From Pseudoneobacillus sp042683745 (GTDB lineage: Bacteria > Bacillota > Bacilli > Bacillales > Cytobacillaceae): a stretch of DNA of 64,000 nucleotides. Position 1 is the first letter of the stretch; each line of letters starts with the position of its first letter. Positions 45,741 through 54,792 of this stretch are shown here, one piece after another. The stretch spans positions 1 to 64,000 of the forward strand of contig NZ_JBHUJX010000004.1 in the NCBI RefSeq assembly GCF_042683745.1, in the 5' to 3' direction. The position numbers were made by a program, and so were the translations under genes. The notes beneath the pieces were generated by a model. That model was not told the DNA's origin and searched no databases. It saw only the letters and a list, made by a program, of their open reading frames with translations.

Positions 45741-46118
45741 GTGAAAGTAGAGAGTGTAATTAGACTTATAAATTCACTGTGTAATGACAATAAACTTGAT
45801 AAAGCTCGTAGCTATATAAATAAAGAATGGGATAGAATCACAGAATATAAGAATTTGATGCAACTTAATGATAGTGCTCAACAGTTTGTTAAAATCATTC
45901 ATGAAGAAAAAGAAAATGGTTCTTCTAACGCATTAACTAATACTGATAAAAAAGTACTTAATCTTATTAATCAATATATCCGTGATTCTAATTTTAATTT
46001 TGCTAAGCGAATATTTCGTGAACATCAAGAGCTCATTGAAAAATCTGATGCACAACAATGGCTTACATCTGATGCAAGATATATATGTGACGTTTGGAAA
46101 AAATCTGAATTAGCTTAA
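45741..46118 (+). CDS. hypothetical helical protein (125 aa)
   Basis: GTG start with AAAAAGGA 8 nt upstream. Entirely helical in appearance, with two similar halves (LCNDNKLDKARSYINKEWD and YIRDSNFNFAKRIFREHQE), suggesting a duplicated two-helix unit like a TPR-type repeat. No known function. It is followed by a terminator, then the c-di-GMP-controlled CheY-like gene. Confidence 0.6.
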   Translation: MKVESVIRLINSLCNDNKLDKARSYINKEWDRITEYKNLMQLNDSAQQFVKIIHEEKENGSSNALTNTDKKVLNLINQYIRDSNFNFAKRIFREHQELIEKSDAQQWLTSDARYICDVWKKSELA

Positions 46119-46129
46119 TAATTGAAATG

Positions 46130-46151
46130 TACTCCTCATAGGAGTTTTTTT
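46130..46151 (+). terminator. terminator of the 125-aa protein gene
   Basis: ACTCCT/AGGAGT hairpin followed by eight T's. Confidence 0.85.
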
Positions 46152-46191
46152 TATTTGTCACATTCAATCTTGTGCTCTTTCAATTTATTTA

Positions 46192-46228
46192 TTCGACAAA
46201 TACTCCCTTTTTACGACAAATGTATGAT
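46192..46228 (+). promoter_or_regulatory. Spo0A-box promoter of the CheY-like gene
   Basis: TTCGACAAA (46192-46200) is a perfect 0A box on the opposite strand, and TACGACAAA (46212-46220) is an 8/9 match. TATGAT at 46223-46228 serves as -10. The arrangement parallels the promoter at 27758-27794, with the perfect box ending 22 nt before the -10 in both. Confidence 0.65.
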
Positions 46229-46240
46229 AACATCTAATAA

Positions 46241-46315
46241 GGGCAAATTTTACGAAAGTAAAAGACGCAAAGCCACGGGCCTAAAACTATTGCTGTTATG
46301 GTAGCCGGGTTGCAT
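46241..46315 (+). ncRNA. c-di-GMP-I (GEMM) riboswitch of the CheY-like gene
   Basis: GGGCAAATTTTACGAAAGT, GACGCAAAGCCACGGGCC, TAAAA and GGTAGCCGGGTTGC in order: all class I core elements. No terminator hairpin was found between it and the CheY start, so control may act on translation. Confidence 0.92.
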
Positions 46316-46385
46316 AATTTTCAAAACTACATCTAGAATATTCCCTTTCCTAATTTGCCTTAATATTTAGTGAAAGGTGTTGTAA

Positions 46386-46745
46386 ATGAGCAAAACTGTT
46401 CTAATTGCTGATGATTCAAGGTTCCTTAGAAATTTGATAAAAAATATCTTATTTAAAGAAGGCTACGAATTATTCATAGAAGCCTCTGATGGCGCATATG
46501 CTGTCTCTTTATATAAAGAAAGAAACCCAGACATTGTTCTATTAGACTTAACAATGCCTAATTTAAATGGTATTGATGCCTTAAAAAGAATTATAGAATT
46601 TGATCCAGAAGCAAAAGTAATTATTTGTTCAGCAATGGGACAAAAAAGATTTATATTAGAAGCCATACAATCTGGAGCAAAAGATTTTATCATTAAGCCA
46701 AATTTTAATGAATTGATTCCAGCAATTAGAAAATTATTTTGTTGA
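46386..46745 (+). CDS. CheY-like stand-alone response regulator
   Basis: 119 aa, AAAGGTGT before ATG. A receiver domain only: acidic pocket IADDS, phospho-acceptor Asp in DIVLLDLTMPNLNG, the Ser/Thr in IICSAMGQ and the Lys in KDFIIKP. It lacks an output domain, as in CheY. The riboswitch upstream and the chemoreceptor operon elsewhere in the window, both under c-di-GMP-I RNAs, suggest a link to motility or adhesion; a kinase partner is not in the window. Confidence 0.88.
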   Translation: MSKTVLIADDSRFLRNLIKNILFKEGYELFIEASDGAYAVSLYKERNPDIVLLDLTMPNLNGIDALKRIIEFDPEAKVIICSAMGQKRFILEAIQSGAKDFIIKPNFNELIPAIRKLFC

Positions 46746-46748
46746 TTT

Positions 46749-46775
46749 GCATTTCATTTAGAAATGCTTTTTTTA
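46749..46775 (+). terminator. terminator of the CheY-like gene
   Basis: GCATTTC/GAAATGC hairpin followed by seven T's. Confidence 0.9.
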
Positions 46776-47055
46776 TGGAAAAATAATACAAATTAAATAT
46801 AATTTTTTCCTCCTTGGTTTGTCGTTTTTCTTGGGGAAGCCCCAGATCCGCTTCAAGCTGCTTAACCTCTTTTTCACCTCGGACACAATACCTGATCAAA
46901 AGGACAATTGCCAGGCCCTTCCAAATTTCTGGATGGTTCCTGGCACTCGTAGTTTCAGATGCACCTACCTGTTTTCTAAAAATTTTTTATCGAATAAACT
47001 CTTGTATTGATAGGGAACAGAAATATTCAAGAAGTGACAGGGACTGTCTTACTCC
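46776..47055 (-). other. gene-less stretch with a coding-like fragment
   Basis: No intact gene. A minus-strand frame near 46800-46960 reads ARNHPEIWKGLAIVLLIRY and GEKEVKQLEADLGLPQEK without a plausible start. It may be the tail of a decayed mobile-element gene. A GCCAGG/CCTGGC hairpin lies at about 46911-46945. Confidence 0.3.
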
Positions 47056-47319
47056 CTACCAGTCTTCCCCTGCAGTTAAATCGAGTACAAAATCATCAGG
47101 GATATGGCGTCCCCCTGATAAATTTTGGACCAAATCACTAATCTTTGGAGGATGCGGCGAATCTACTACAAATTTCAATAGATTCTCATGTACACTGTCA
47201 TACGAATATTTTTGCAGGACCAAATGCCAGGCATCCAGCTTCTTTTGATCAAATTGAAACTTGTCATAATAGTCTTGTATAAAATCCATCAACTTATAAA
47301 GCTCTTTCTTATTCATCAA
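47056..47319 (-). CDS. phage helicase-loader-like protein (G39P family)
   Basis: 87 aa. The helical sequence LMDFIQDYYDKFQFDQKKL ... VVDSPHPPKISDLV matches the N-terminal domain of phage helicase loaders/inhibitors such as SPP1 G39P. It overlaps the upstream replication gene. It is short for the family and is followed by no helicase gene, so it is likely part of a prophage remnant. Confidence 0.65.
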   Translation of the reverse strand: MMNKKELYKLMDFIQDYYDKFQFDQKKLDAWHLVLQKYSYDSVHENLLKFVVDSPHPPKISDLVQNLSGGRHIPDDFVLDLTAGEDW

Positions 47320-48025
47320 GGTTGAAATCCTCCTCAGTTAGTCTCTTTTTCCCTTCCTGTTGATTAAGATAAGATTCAAATTTTGTCCCAAACAATGTCT
47401 CAGGTCGCAGGAACTTATTCCACGCAGGGTCAGACAGCCATTCAGCTGACTTTAAATCAATCACTCTATTAAAATCTTCAACTGTAAAACCTTCACCATA
47501 TCTGGCATGAATCAGTTCCCTCGTTTTAATAGAAACTAGTTTAAAATTCTTTCCCGTCTTCTCATTCAAATAGCCAATAATTTCACCATATGGAATCACC
47601 TTTTTCACGGTAGAATTGACTTCGGATTCCTCCATCTCCACCGAATCTTTCTCAGGTGTTATTTCCTCGATAGGAGTTGCTTGACTCTCGGGCAAGCTAT
47701 CTTCAAACTCCTGTAATTTTTCATAATCAATGCTGTACCATTTTGTCTTATCCATTTTCATCCGATTCCAATTTTCAGATAGTAGTAATCCTAGCATCTC
47801 TAACGAGCGAATCGTCCGCTTAATCGTACTCACTGACCAAAATGGCAGCTGCTTCTGCCACTCTTCATATGTATTATAAACCCACGTTCTCCCCTCAATT
47901 TTATGCTTGCTGATTCCAAGCCAATAATGTATTTGCTGCAATATCACTGCCTCATTTAAACCAATCTTAATTGCCAAACTAGGAATAATCATTACCGGAC
48001 TTTCATTGATTAATAACCTACTCAA
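47309..48025 (-). CDS. phage replication protein (DnaD/replisome-organiser type)
   Basis: 238 aa. The N-terminal winged-helix region (AVILQQIHYWLG ... FWSVSTIKRTIRSLEMLGLL) resembles phage replisome organisers. The C-terminus (GYLNEKTGKNFKLVS ... FLRPETLFGTKFESYLNQ) is the conserved phage C-terminal domain. The next gene encodes a helicase-loader-like protein, the usual pairing in Firmicutes phages. No other phage structural or integrase genes are in the window. Confidence 0.82.
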   Translation of the reverse strand: MSRLLINESPVMIIPSLAIKIGLNEAVILQQIHYWLGISKHKIEGRTWVYNTYEEWQKQLPFWSVSTIKRTIRSLEMLGLLLSENWNRMKMDKTKWYSIDYEKLQEFEDSLPESQATPIEEITPEKDSVEMEESEVNSTVKKVIPYGEIIGYLNEKTGKNFKLVSIKTRELIHARYGEGFTVEDFNRVIDLKSAEWLSDPAWNKFLRPETLFGTKFESYLNQQEGKKRLTEEDFNLDE

Positions 48026-48500
48026 GCTGAACCTCTCCTTTAATGAGTTTTAAGAAGAAACCAAGACACGGTCGTAAGACGCGAGCAGCCCACCGATTGG
48101 TATAAGCCCCTTCACAGGTTATATAGAAATAAAATCGGTAAAAGGACAGGTTCTTATAAATATTGTTGCTTGATGGAAATCGAATAGGAGGACATTATTT
48201 TATTTTTTGAGGTAATCTTTGAAATACTTTAATGATGAAATCTATGGTATTGCTTGGGTCAACAAGGGTATCTCTATAGGTCATTATGAGCTTATCCAAA
48301 CGTCAGGATGATCGAATCAGCTTGGTCATTTTGTGCTGATGCAGGTACCTTAAAACCTGGCGAGTAACGGTACTCAACGAAAAATGTGGGTTACTTGTAA
48401 TCGTATAGTTGATTTTAAAATTAATATTGACATTTTTGAATACTTCACTCTTATGATGATACGAATAGAAATGCATTTCTTCATACATCGATGACATGAA
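48026..48500. other. gene-less stretch left of repeat A
   Basis: About 475 bp. A 64-aa minus-strand frame (48303-48497) with a helix-turn-helix-like LSTVTRQVLRYLHQH may be a gene fragment but has no ribosome site. Otherwise nothing supportable. Confidence 0.3.
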
Positions 48501-48756
48501 AAAAGAGGCTTCTCAAAAGTTTGTTTAACTTATGAGAAGCCTCGATAATAAATCTTTCGGGTTTCATTTAAACACTAGAATATAAAGGGTTGTTGGGAGA
48601 TTACATCATGCCGCCTCTAAGGTGGGAGTGTGTAATATCGTTAACGATGAGATTAAAAAGTGCGGTAAATCAAGTTATTTGACAAAACAGTATTGTAACA
48701 CCTTTAACGATATTTAACCGTTTTTCACTAGATTGTGTTAGCAAAATGTTTGCATT
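48501..48756. repeat. att-like island repeat, copy A
   Basis: It begins with a terminator hairpin (AGGCTTCTCA/TGAGAAGCCT) and contains TTACATCATGCCGCC at 48601-48615. On the minus strand this reads GGC GGC ATG ATG TAA, the usual 3' end of groEL. It continues with GTGTAATATC, TGCGGTAAATCAAG, a TTTTTCACT block and GTTAGCAAAATGTTTGCA. Copy B repeats the same elements in the same order, and copy C repeats the core. It marks the left border of the modular island. Confidence 0.75.
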
Positions 48757-49109
48757 TGCGATCATAATTACAGCCACAAAAAACGCACCATACCCTCTCT
48801 TCTTCACCAGCAGTTGCCGCGTAATTTACCACTTGCTGTTAACTGCTTACTAAATAGATAAAAATTCAAAGATTGGAAGTGTAACAGCCTAATCCTCCTT
48901 ATTTTTACCGAGGAATTAGGCTTTTGATCTTTGGCAATCTATCCGATTATAGAATATCATTTTCTAAAGAATGATATATTTGTACTGCGTAGCAAATGAT
49001 CCTGTTTAAAATGAAAGTTCTTGTTCAACTAAAATCCGTTACTTTAATAGTCGTCTTTATAACTAAATTTATATTTTTTGTAATAATAAAATAGGTTAAG
49101 ATATAAAAA
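48757..49109. other. gene-less stretch right of repeat A
   Basis: About 350 bp. Only the hairpin at 48888-48925 is recognised: AGCCTAAT and ATTAGGCT arms with an inner CTC/GAG pair and a T-rich 3' side, a probable terminator. Confidence 0.4.
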
Positions 49110-49775
49110 TCAATCAGGACTGATTCTTCTACGATCTGACCAAAGAGCATACCCCAACCAAATAAGAGCTAATCCCATCGGAATTGCCAATATCCTATCG
49201 AATGGATGAGGAATTACGGCAGTAGCAAAGGTGGCAACGGCTGCGAAGGAAAGCAAAGCACCTGCCATGCGTGGGAAGATTCTCGCACGAAAAGTTGCGA
49301 TTCCAAACAAGAGTCCACCAAGCGAATACAGAATCGCCGCAATTGGTGCTAATATTGGGAAAATACCAAGATTCACTGTGCTGGTGGTTCCACCAAATAT
49401 CCCTACTATTCCCTCTACAAACTTCGGAGCATCAGTTGTAAGTAACGGCAAAACAAAAGCCTCGTTAAAACTAAAATTCATAGAAATTAACCAAAATATA
49501 CTAAAAAAAATAAAACCAATTAGCCCAAGCCAGTCTGCCTTTTCCGCTTGTCTCGTATAGATTCCTGTAATTCCTATCAGACTGAAAAGAGACATAATGC
49601 TGGTACTACATGCAATGACGACCCATAAGCTTGTGCTAACAGAAGATATATGATCCTCTGGGTGAATAAACTGAATACATATATATAAAACCCCTGCTAG
49701 TATTGCAAAAAGACCTGCCCATCGCATTAAACTCTTTCCCGTAATTCTTAGTTTTTTTTCATTTTTATTATTCAT
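49110..49775 (-). CDS. polytopic membrane protein divergent from AraC regulator
   Basis: 221 aa from the ATG at 49775 with GGAGGG 8 nt upstream; the longer frame to 49997 crosses the divergent promoter. Six hydrophobic segments, and small-residue-rich helices such as GLFAILAGVLYICIQF. It resembles DUF4386-like or other uncharacterised membrane proteins of Bacillus. The divergent AraC-type gene is probably its regulator. Confidence 0.7.
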   Translation of the reverse strand: MNNKNEKKLRITGKSLMRWAGLFAILAGVLYICIQFIHPEDHISSVSTSLWVVIACSTSIMSLFSLIGITGIYTRQAEKADWLGLIGFIFFSIFWLISMNFSFNEAFVLPLLTTDAPKFVEGIVGIFGGTTSTVNLGIFPILAPIAAILYSLGGLLFGIATFRARIFPRMAGALLSFAAVATFATAVIPHPFDRILAIPMGLALIWLGYALWSDRRRISPD

Positions 49776-49873
49776 GTGATTCCCTCCAATAATATTTTTA
49801 CTCTTAAAGTAAATACAAATTTTATAAACGACCCTAGTTATTGCAGAATCAAACTTCTTATAGTAAGTTAGAT

Positions 49874-50782
49874 ATGCAAGAATTGAATAAATATTTGAAA
49901 TTAGGTGACAAGGTGGAACATTATGAAGTAATTGAAAAATCTTTATTGTATATTGAAAACAACTTGCAACAACCATTATCATTGGAGTCTGTTTCAAATT
50001 CCTTGAATATGTCTAAATATTATTTTCATAGACTTTTTTCTGCAATAATGGGCTGCTCATTAAACCAATACACTTTATCAAGAAGATTAAATGCATCTGT
50101 TCAATACATTCAAAACGATAACTTATCATTAACAGAAATTGCGTATCAACTAAACTTTGGAACTCCATCGTCCTTCACCCGCGCTTTTAAAAGCCAATAT
50201 GGTATCTCCCCAAGCTCTCTAAGAAAAAATGGAAAGACCATAGCTCTAGAAGACATTCCTTCAGTAATTAAAAGGCCGATAAAAAACATCAATGGGGATA
50301 TCGTTGCCGATTTTACACTAACAAATTTTAAAACAACTCGAATAAGTGGGATAGCATTTGAAGTTGATTTAGCAAAAAGTGATTTTAAAGATAAGATTCG
50401 TTTCTTTTCGAGAATGCTCGTAAACAGCATTGATGAAACAATCAGTAGTTCGTGTTATATCATCTATTCCAATTGCCAGCCAAACTCAACTAAATTCAAG
50501 GCTCTAATCGGGATTCCACAAAATCTAAAAATCAATAAACCAAATTATTTCACAGTAGAAGTTCAACAATTTTTTTGTGCTAAGTTTAAATATTCTGGTG
50601 ACCTACTAGATATAGGAGATGTCTTTATTACTGACTTTGCAAGATTTTTAAAAATTTCGAAACAAGAAACAGAGGAATCCGATATTGAACTTATTCAAGT
50701 GTTTGAAAATATTCATAACCTTAATTCTTCCTATCATATTTTCGTACCAATCAAAAAACTCTCCAGTGACGACATTGATTAG
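49874..50782 (+). CDS. AraC-family transcriptional regulator with effector domain
   Basis: 302 aa from the ATG at 49874 (an alternative TTG at 49841 is open). Two helix-turn-helix units at the N-terminus (LESVSNSLNMSKYYFHRLF and LTEIAYQLNFGTPSSFTRAF, within residues 30-120) are followed by a GyrI-like/AraC effector-binding domain. N-terminal DNA binding with a C-terminal ligand domain is the Rob/multidrug-sensor type. It probably controls the divergent membrane protein. Confidence 0.85.
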   Translation: MQELNKYLKLGDKVEHYEVIEKSLLYIENNLQQPLSLESVSNSLNMSKYYFHRLFSAIMGCSLNQYTLSRRLNASVQYIQNDNLSLTEIAYQLNFGTPSSFTRAFKSQYGISPSSLRKNGKTIALEDIPSVIKRPIKNINGDIVADFTLTNFKTTRISGIAFEVDLAKSDFKDKIRFFSRMLVNSIDETISSSCYIIYSNCQPNSTKFKALIGIPQNLKINKPNYFTVEVQQFFCAKFKYSGDLLDIGDVFITDFARFLKISKQETEESDIELIQVFENIHNLNSSYHIFVPIKKLSSDDID

Positions 50783-50992
50783 TGTCTAACTACCTATATA
50801 TGTTAATAAACTTGTTACTTTAATAAGAAGGATACCATCACAAGTGTAAAGAAACTTTCCAAATCTTGCGGTAAATCGTAAAACAAGTTAGTTTTTTTGT
50901 AACGCAAAAAAAATGCCTTCCAGTTATTTTGGAAAAGCACCCATTTGAAGTTATTTAACTTACAGTGGAACACGTTGTTAAATAAATAAATA
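50783..50992. other. intergenic region left of repeat B
   Basis: Only a short unsupported open frame (50815-51006, minus) is present; no gene is called. Confidence 0.3.
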
Positions 50993-51266
50993 AAGAGGCT
51001 TCTCAAAAGTTGGGATAACTAATGAAAAGCCTCTTTGAATTTTTATATTATGTTAGCTTCTTGTCAGTAAACATCTTCAAAACCCTATATATCAAGGGAT
51101 TGAGCAACTATTACATCATGCCGCCCCTATGGTGAGAGGGTGTAATATCTTACATTCTATGTGTTAAAAGTGCGGTAAATCAAGGTTTTGTTAATTTTTG
51201 TCTGTAACATCTTTAACAAGATTTAATCGTTTTTCACTGGATTGCGTTAGCAAAATGTTAGCAATT
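50993..51266. repeat. att-like island repeat, copy B
   Basis: Same order as copy A: terminator hairpin AGAGGCTTCTCA...AGCCTCT, an AT-rich CCCTATATATCAAGGG inverted repeat (51083-51098), TTACATCATGCCGCC (51111-51125), GTGTAATATC, TGCGGTAAATCAAG, TTTTTCACTGGATTG and GTTAGCAAAATGTTAGCA. It separates the AraC module from the ligase module. The stretch 51267-51370 adds an AATGGTGTAGTG word shared with copy C. Confidence 0.78.
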
Positions 51267-51370
51267 TAAAGAGATTTTTTGACTCTATTGTTCACACACT
51301 CAAGTTGGACAGGGTGTTGAATGCAGATAGATAATGGTGTAGTGATGTTTACCTAAAATAGCTTTTTAAA

Positions 51371-52174
51371 TTATTTCTCTTGTTTATAACTTTTTTTAAT
51401 CCGTTCTAGTAACAACTGTTCTTTATAATTAAACATTTTTTCAAACAATTCCACACATCTCTGATAGAATTCAGGATGGTTTCTAATCAAAGAGTATAAA
51501 TTTGGATTTAAATTTACCTCTATAATCTTCTCATCTTTATTACCAATTAAAAAATCAATGGATAAATAATCGAAACCTAAGCTTACCGAAGCTTTCTCAG
51601 CCAAATTTCGCAACTTACTTATTGTATCTTCATGTAGGTTTATTGTTTTATCTATTATAGGTCTTAAATGATTTGACTCATTATTTGGTTTAAGATAATA
51701 GAATTCTACGCTATTACGAAACAGTATAAATCTAATTTCACATAAATGGGCAAAATAGCTAGAAATACAATATCTTTTATTTTTTGGTGCTATTATCGAG
51801 AAATCCTCTAATTCCTTTAAAGAATCATAATATAATAACCCCTCACTTTTATTTCCATCAATCGGCTTTAATACTATTCGTGGATTTGATTCATTCGCGA
51901 AATGATAATATAAACCTCGAACATGTTCTATTTCTTCAAAATTAATTTCTCTAGTTTTTATACATGGAATATTCTCATTTTCAAGTATCACTGATGTATG
52001 TACTTTATTAACTGCTATATTTGGACTCTGATTGTTAATAGGTATAGTAGATATTCCATCAGAGTAAAAATAATAACCATTTTTGGAGTATTTAGTAAGA
52101 TAATCACCTTTTTCAATGATTTTTTCTGCTTTCCAACCACAATTTTCAGCAGCTTCATTAATAAATGATTTCAT
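51371..52174 (-). CDS. ATP-grasp ligase-like protein
   Basis: 267 aa from the ATG at 52174 (GAGGATG upstream; an open extension into the previous gene is rejected). ATP-grasp features: the nucleotide-binding lysines around RIVLKPIDGNKSEG, an ExR-type segment EIRFILFR, and the metal-binding end DYLSIDFLIGNKDEKIIEVNLNPN. RimK- or glutathione synthetase-like enzymes of this fold join a carboxylate to an amine through an acyl phosphate. It is the last gene of the module after a FolC-like ligase, suggesting sequential amide-bond formation on one small molecule. Substrate unknown. Confidence 0.75.
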   Translation of the reverse strand: MKSFINEAAENCGWKAEKIIEKGDYLTKYSKNGYYFYSDGISTIPINNQSPNIAVNKVHTSVILENENIPCIKTREINFEEIEHVRGLYYHFANESNPRIVLKPIDGNKSEGLLYYDSLKELEDFSIIAPKNKRYCISSYFAHLCEIRFILFRNSVEFYYLKPNNESNHLRPIIDKTINLHEDTISKLRNLAEKASVSLGFDYLSIDFLIGNKDEKIIEVNLNPNLYSLIRNHPEFYQRCVELFEKMFNYKEQLLLERIKKSYKQEK

Positions 52175-52211
52175 ATCATCATCCTCTGACTGGTAAATAA
52201 AAGCCTTTATG

Positions 52212-53561
52212 CTATAAACCAATGTCCAATAAACTTTGATTCCACATTCTCTTTGCATTTGCAATAAGAGTTTGTGTGCCTATAATTAATATTAAATCAA
52301 TATTTTTTTCATTTTTGGCTAATTCTACAGCTTCATGAAGTAAACTTGTTTCAGCAATGTTGCTATTAAATGATAAGGCATATTCTTTAGCATTAGTTGG
52401 AAAAACCAAATGGGAAATATCAGGTTTTGTTATTATTACTTTTTTTGAAAATTGACTTACTACCCTTAAAACACCTTTGTAATCTTTATCAACTGGCACT
52501 CCTACTATAGATACTATATTCTCACCTTTAATGTTCTCTAGAACTTGTTGTACATATTCTGCGGACTTTTCATTTATAGCTCCATCCACAATGACAGTTG
52601 GATTACTATCAATTATCTCACATCTTCCAGGCCATTGAATTGAACCAAAACAGTTTTTTACAGTATTGTAACTTATATCGTTAACAACATCTTCACAAAC
52701 TTTTATTGCAGTGGCTACATTTACTGCTTGAAAACTTCCTAGAAGTGGAATTTTAATATTGTCAAAAATATTGTTTTTAGTCTTTACATCAAATCTTGTA
52801 CCCTCTTGACTTAGAGAAATATTGTATGAGAAAAAATCCTCTCCATAATAAGAACAATTTTCTAGAGTATTTTCGTTTATACTTTTTTTAAATTTCTGAA
52901 GGTCCTCATATTGCTCGCTAATACATACATATTTAGTAGAAGGTTTAATAATCCCTAACTTATGAATGATAATATCATCTATAGTTGGGCCGAGATTAAG
53001 TATATGCTCTTCCATAATTGGGGTTATTACCGCCCAATCATTTTCAAGAATATTTGTATCATCATACCTTCCACCTCTACCACATTCAATTACATTAATA
53101 TCTGTGTTATTTTCTTTAAAATAGAGTGTTGCTATAGCTAATGCAACACCAACAGGACCCTGATATACATGTGGTTCAAGTTCTGATTCAATGGTGTCCA
53201 ATGGCTTTACAACCTTGTTACTTATTCTGATGAAATCTTCATCTGAAATCGATTTGCCATTGATTCTTATTCTCTCATTAAAATTAACCAAATGAGGAGA
53301 AGTAAATAAACCAACTTTTAACCCTAAATGACCTAATAATGATGAAATAAATCTAGAAGTTGAACCCTTTCCCTTACTTCCAGTTACTAAAATGAACTTT
53401 TTACCTTTATCTGGAGAACCTAATAAATCAAGTAGTTTTCTTGTAAGATCTGGTCTTTTTACTTTTGAATCATGTGTTTCACTAATATTAGTAATTGCTC
53501 TAAGGTATGATTTATAAACAATATCTTCAGCTTCCTTCATTGTAAAAATCAAATTACTCAC
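52212..53561 (-). CDS. FolC/Mur-type amide ligase
   Basis: 449 aa. P-loop VTGSKGKGSTSRFISSLLG and FTSPHLVNFNERIRING match folylpolyglutamate synthase; CGRGGRYDDTN and GSFQAVNVATAI follow. The conserved DGAHN is changed to DGAIN (about residue 330). Start is uncertain: GTG at 53561, TTG or ATG slightly downstream are all possible. FolC enzymes add glutamate to folates, and Mur/CapB relatives build other amides. A chromosomal folC with normal motifs is expected elsewhere, and the island setting points to a different substrate. Confidence 0.78.
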   Translation of the reverse strand: MSNLIFTMKEAEDIVYKSYLRAITNISETHDSKVKRPDLTRKLLDLLGSPDKGKKFILVTGSKGKGSTSRFISSLLGHLGLKVGLFTSPHLVNFNERIRINGKSISDEDFIRISNKVVKPLDTIESELEPHVYQGPVGVALAIATLYFKENNTDINVIECGRGGRYDDTNILENDWAVITPIMEEHILNLGPTIDDIIIHKLGIIKPSTKYVCISEQYEDLQKFKKSINENTLENCSYYGEDFFSYNISLSQEGTRFDVKTKNNIFDNIKIPLLGSFQAVNVATAIKVCEDVVNDISYNTVKNCFGSIQWPGRCEIIDSNPTVIVDGAINEKSAEYVQQVLENIKGENIVSIVGVPVDKDYKGVLRVVSQFSKKVIITKPDISHLVFPTNAKEYALSFNSNIAETSLLHEAVELAKNEKNIDLILIIGTQTLIANAKRMWNQSLLDIGL

Positions 53562-53673
53562 CTACAGTTCATTAATTTTATTTACTTAATTTATTCTTTC
53601 GATAGATAGCACTTAAATCCTTATCCTAAAAAATTCATATTTTTTTCTTAACACTAAATAAACACAAGCAATA

Positions 53674-54792
53674 CTATTTAACTTTTGCTCTCTCTTCTGA
53701 TAATGATGCAAATATTACAACAGGTGAAATTATTAAAACTAAAACAATATTGGTCACTATTTGACTTAAATTCTCTGCCTTAATAGTACTCACAATAGCA
53801 AAAATAAGTCCTAATAATGGTAAGATAAGGTTGTTTATATGTTTTTTCAACAAAAATTTCATACTTCTTCTTACTTTTATTACTGATCCTATATTAGGTA
53901 CAGCTAACTGATTTCTAGTTGTTGCTGGAATACCAATATATAAATGACTATCTATAAATTCATTTTCAATTTTAAATACTTCCTTTACATGATCAGTATC
54001 CAAATCTAGAACAGGCAAACTACATCTTTTATTATCATAAGATACTACCAATCTATCATTTTCTTCTAAACCTAAAAATTTTCTTATGTTAGGGTGCATC
54101 CTTGCAACCTTATGATTTTCATCAAACGGATATATATATCCAACTCTCAAATCTAACTCACGATATCCTATAAAAAAATACCCAACCTTTCTAATAGTTC
54201 TTATGAGGAATAACTTTATCCATAAAATAAGCCTCTTGAAGAGGTTGAAATTATTTTTAGCCTGTCCACTAATTATGACTAATTTTCCATTAACATCTTT
54301 ATCTAATCCAAGTAGTAATAAGTGATACCTATTTATAAAAACTTTGTTACTGTGTTGACTAGAATCAGAGCTTTTCAATTTAACAATCATTCTATACCCA
54401 TTTGTAAAGTTTACCAATTCAACTCGGCTGGTATACTTTTCAATTAATTCCCTTGAAGCAAATACCTCCTTCCTGTTAATATTTTCTATTTTAGGTATAC
54501 TCCTATTTACAAACTCAAAAGGAATTTGCTGAACATAAATGAATTCCTTATTTTTACCTATTAAATTAAGACACCTTTTTGAAAGCTTTGCACTTCGAAC
54601 TTCTACTTTATCATTTGAAAGTACTAGACATCTAATTAATTCATCATTAGTATCACTAATGATATTTACATAAAGATACTCCTTTAAATTATTCTTTTCT
54701 AAGTCAACCGGATTTAATTCAATTTGTAACCTAGCTACATATGAACATTCAGTTAGTAAACGGAATTTGAGTTCAGGTTCCATACCTATCAT
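53674..54792 (-). CDS. membrane-anchored protein with beta-barrel-like domains
   Basis: 372 aa, no named family. Residues 1-175 and 205-310 are beta-rich. The segment HPNIRKFLGLEENDRLVVSY ... NIGSVIKVRR recalls double-psi barrel domains of the CDC48-N/AbrB type. A hydrophobic hairpin at about 188-208 and two more helices at about 320-360 place it in the membrane. It overlaps the hydrolase gene upstream by 4 nt. A scaffold or export role for the module is guesswork. Confidence 0.6.
   Translation of the reverse strand: MIGMEPELKFRLLTECSYVARLQIELNPVDLEKNNLKEYLYVNIISDTNDELIRCLVLSNDKVEVRSAKLSKRCLNLIGKNKEFIYVQQIPFEFVNRSIPKIENINRKEVFASRELIEKYTSRVELVNFTNGYRMIVKLKSSDSSQHSNKVFINRYHLLLLGLDKDVNGKLVIISGQAKNNFNLFKRLILWIKLFLIRTIRKVGYFFIGYRELDLRVGYIYPFDENHKVARMHPNIRKFLGLEENDRLVVSYDNKRCSLPVLDLDTDHVKEVFKIENEFIDSHLYIGIPATTRNQLAVPNIGSVIKVRRSMKFLLKKHINNLILPLLGLIFAIVSTIKAENLSQIVTNIVLVLIISPVVIFASLSEERAKVK

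Noticed and set aside
46814..47248. Plus-strand open frame
   Set aside because: Antisense to the helicase-loader-like gene, with no start signals and unlikely composition.
48303..48497. 64-aa minus-strand frame with a helix-turn-helix-like end
   Set aside because: No ribosome site and no recognisable complete domain; kept only as a note in the gene-less stretch.
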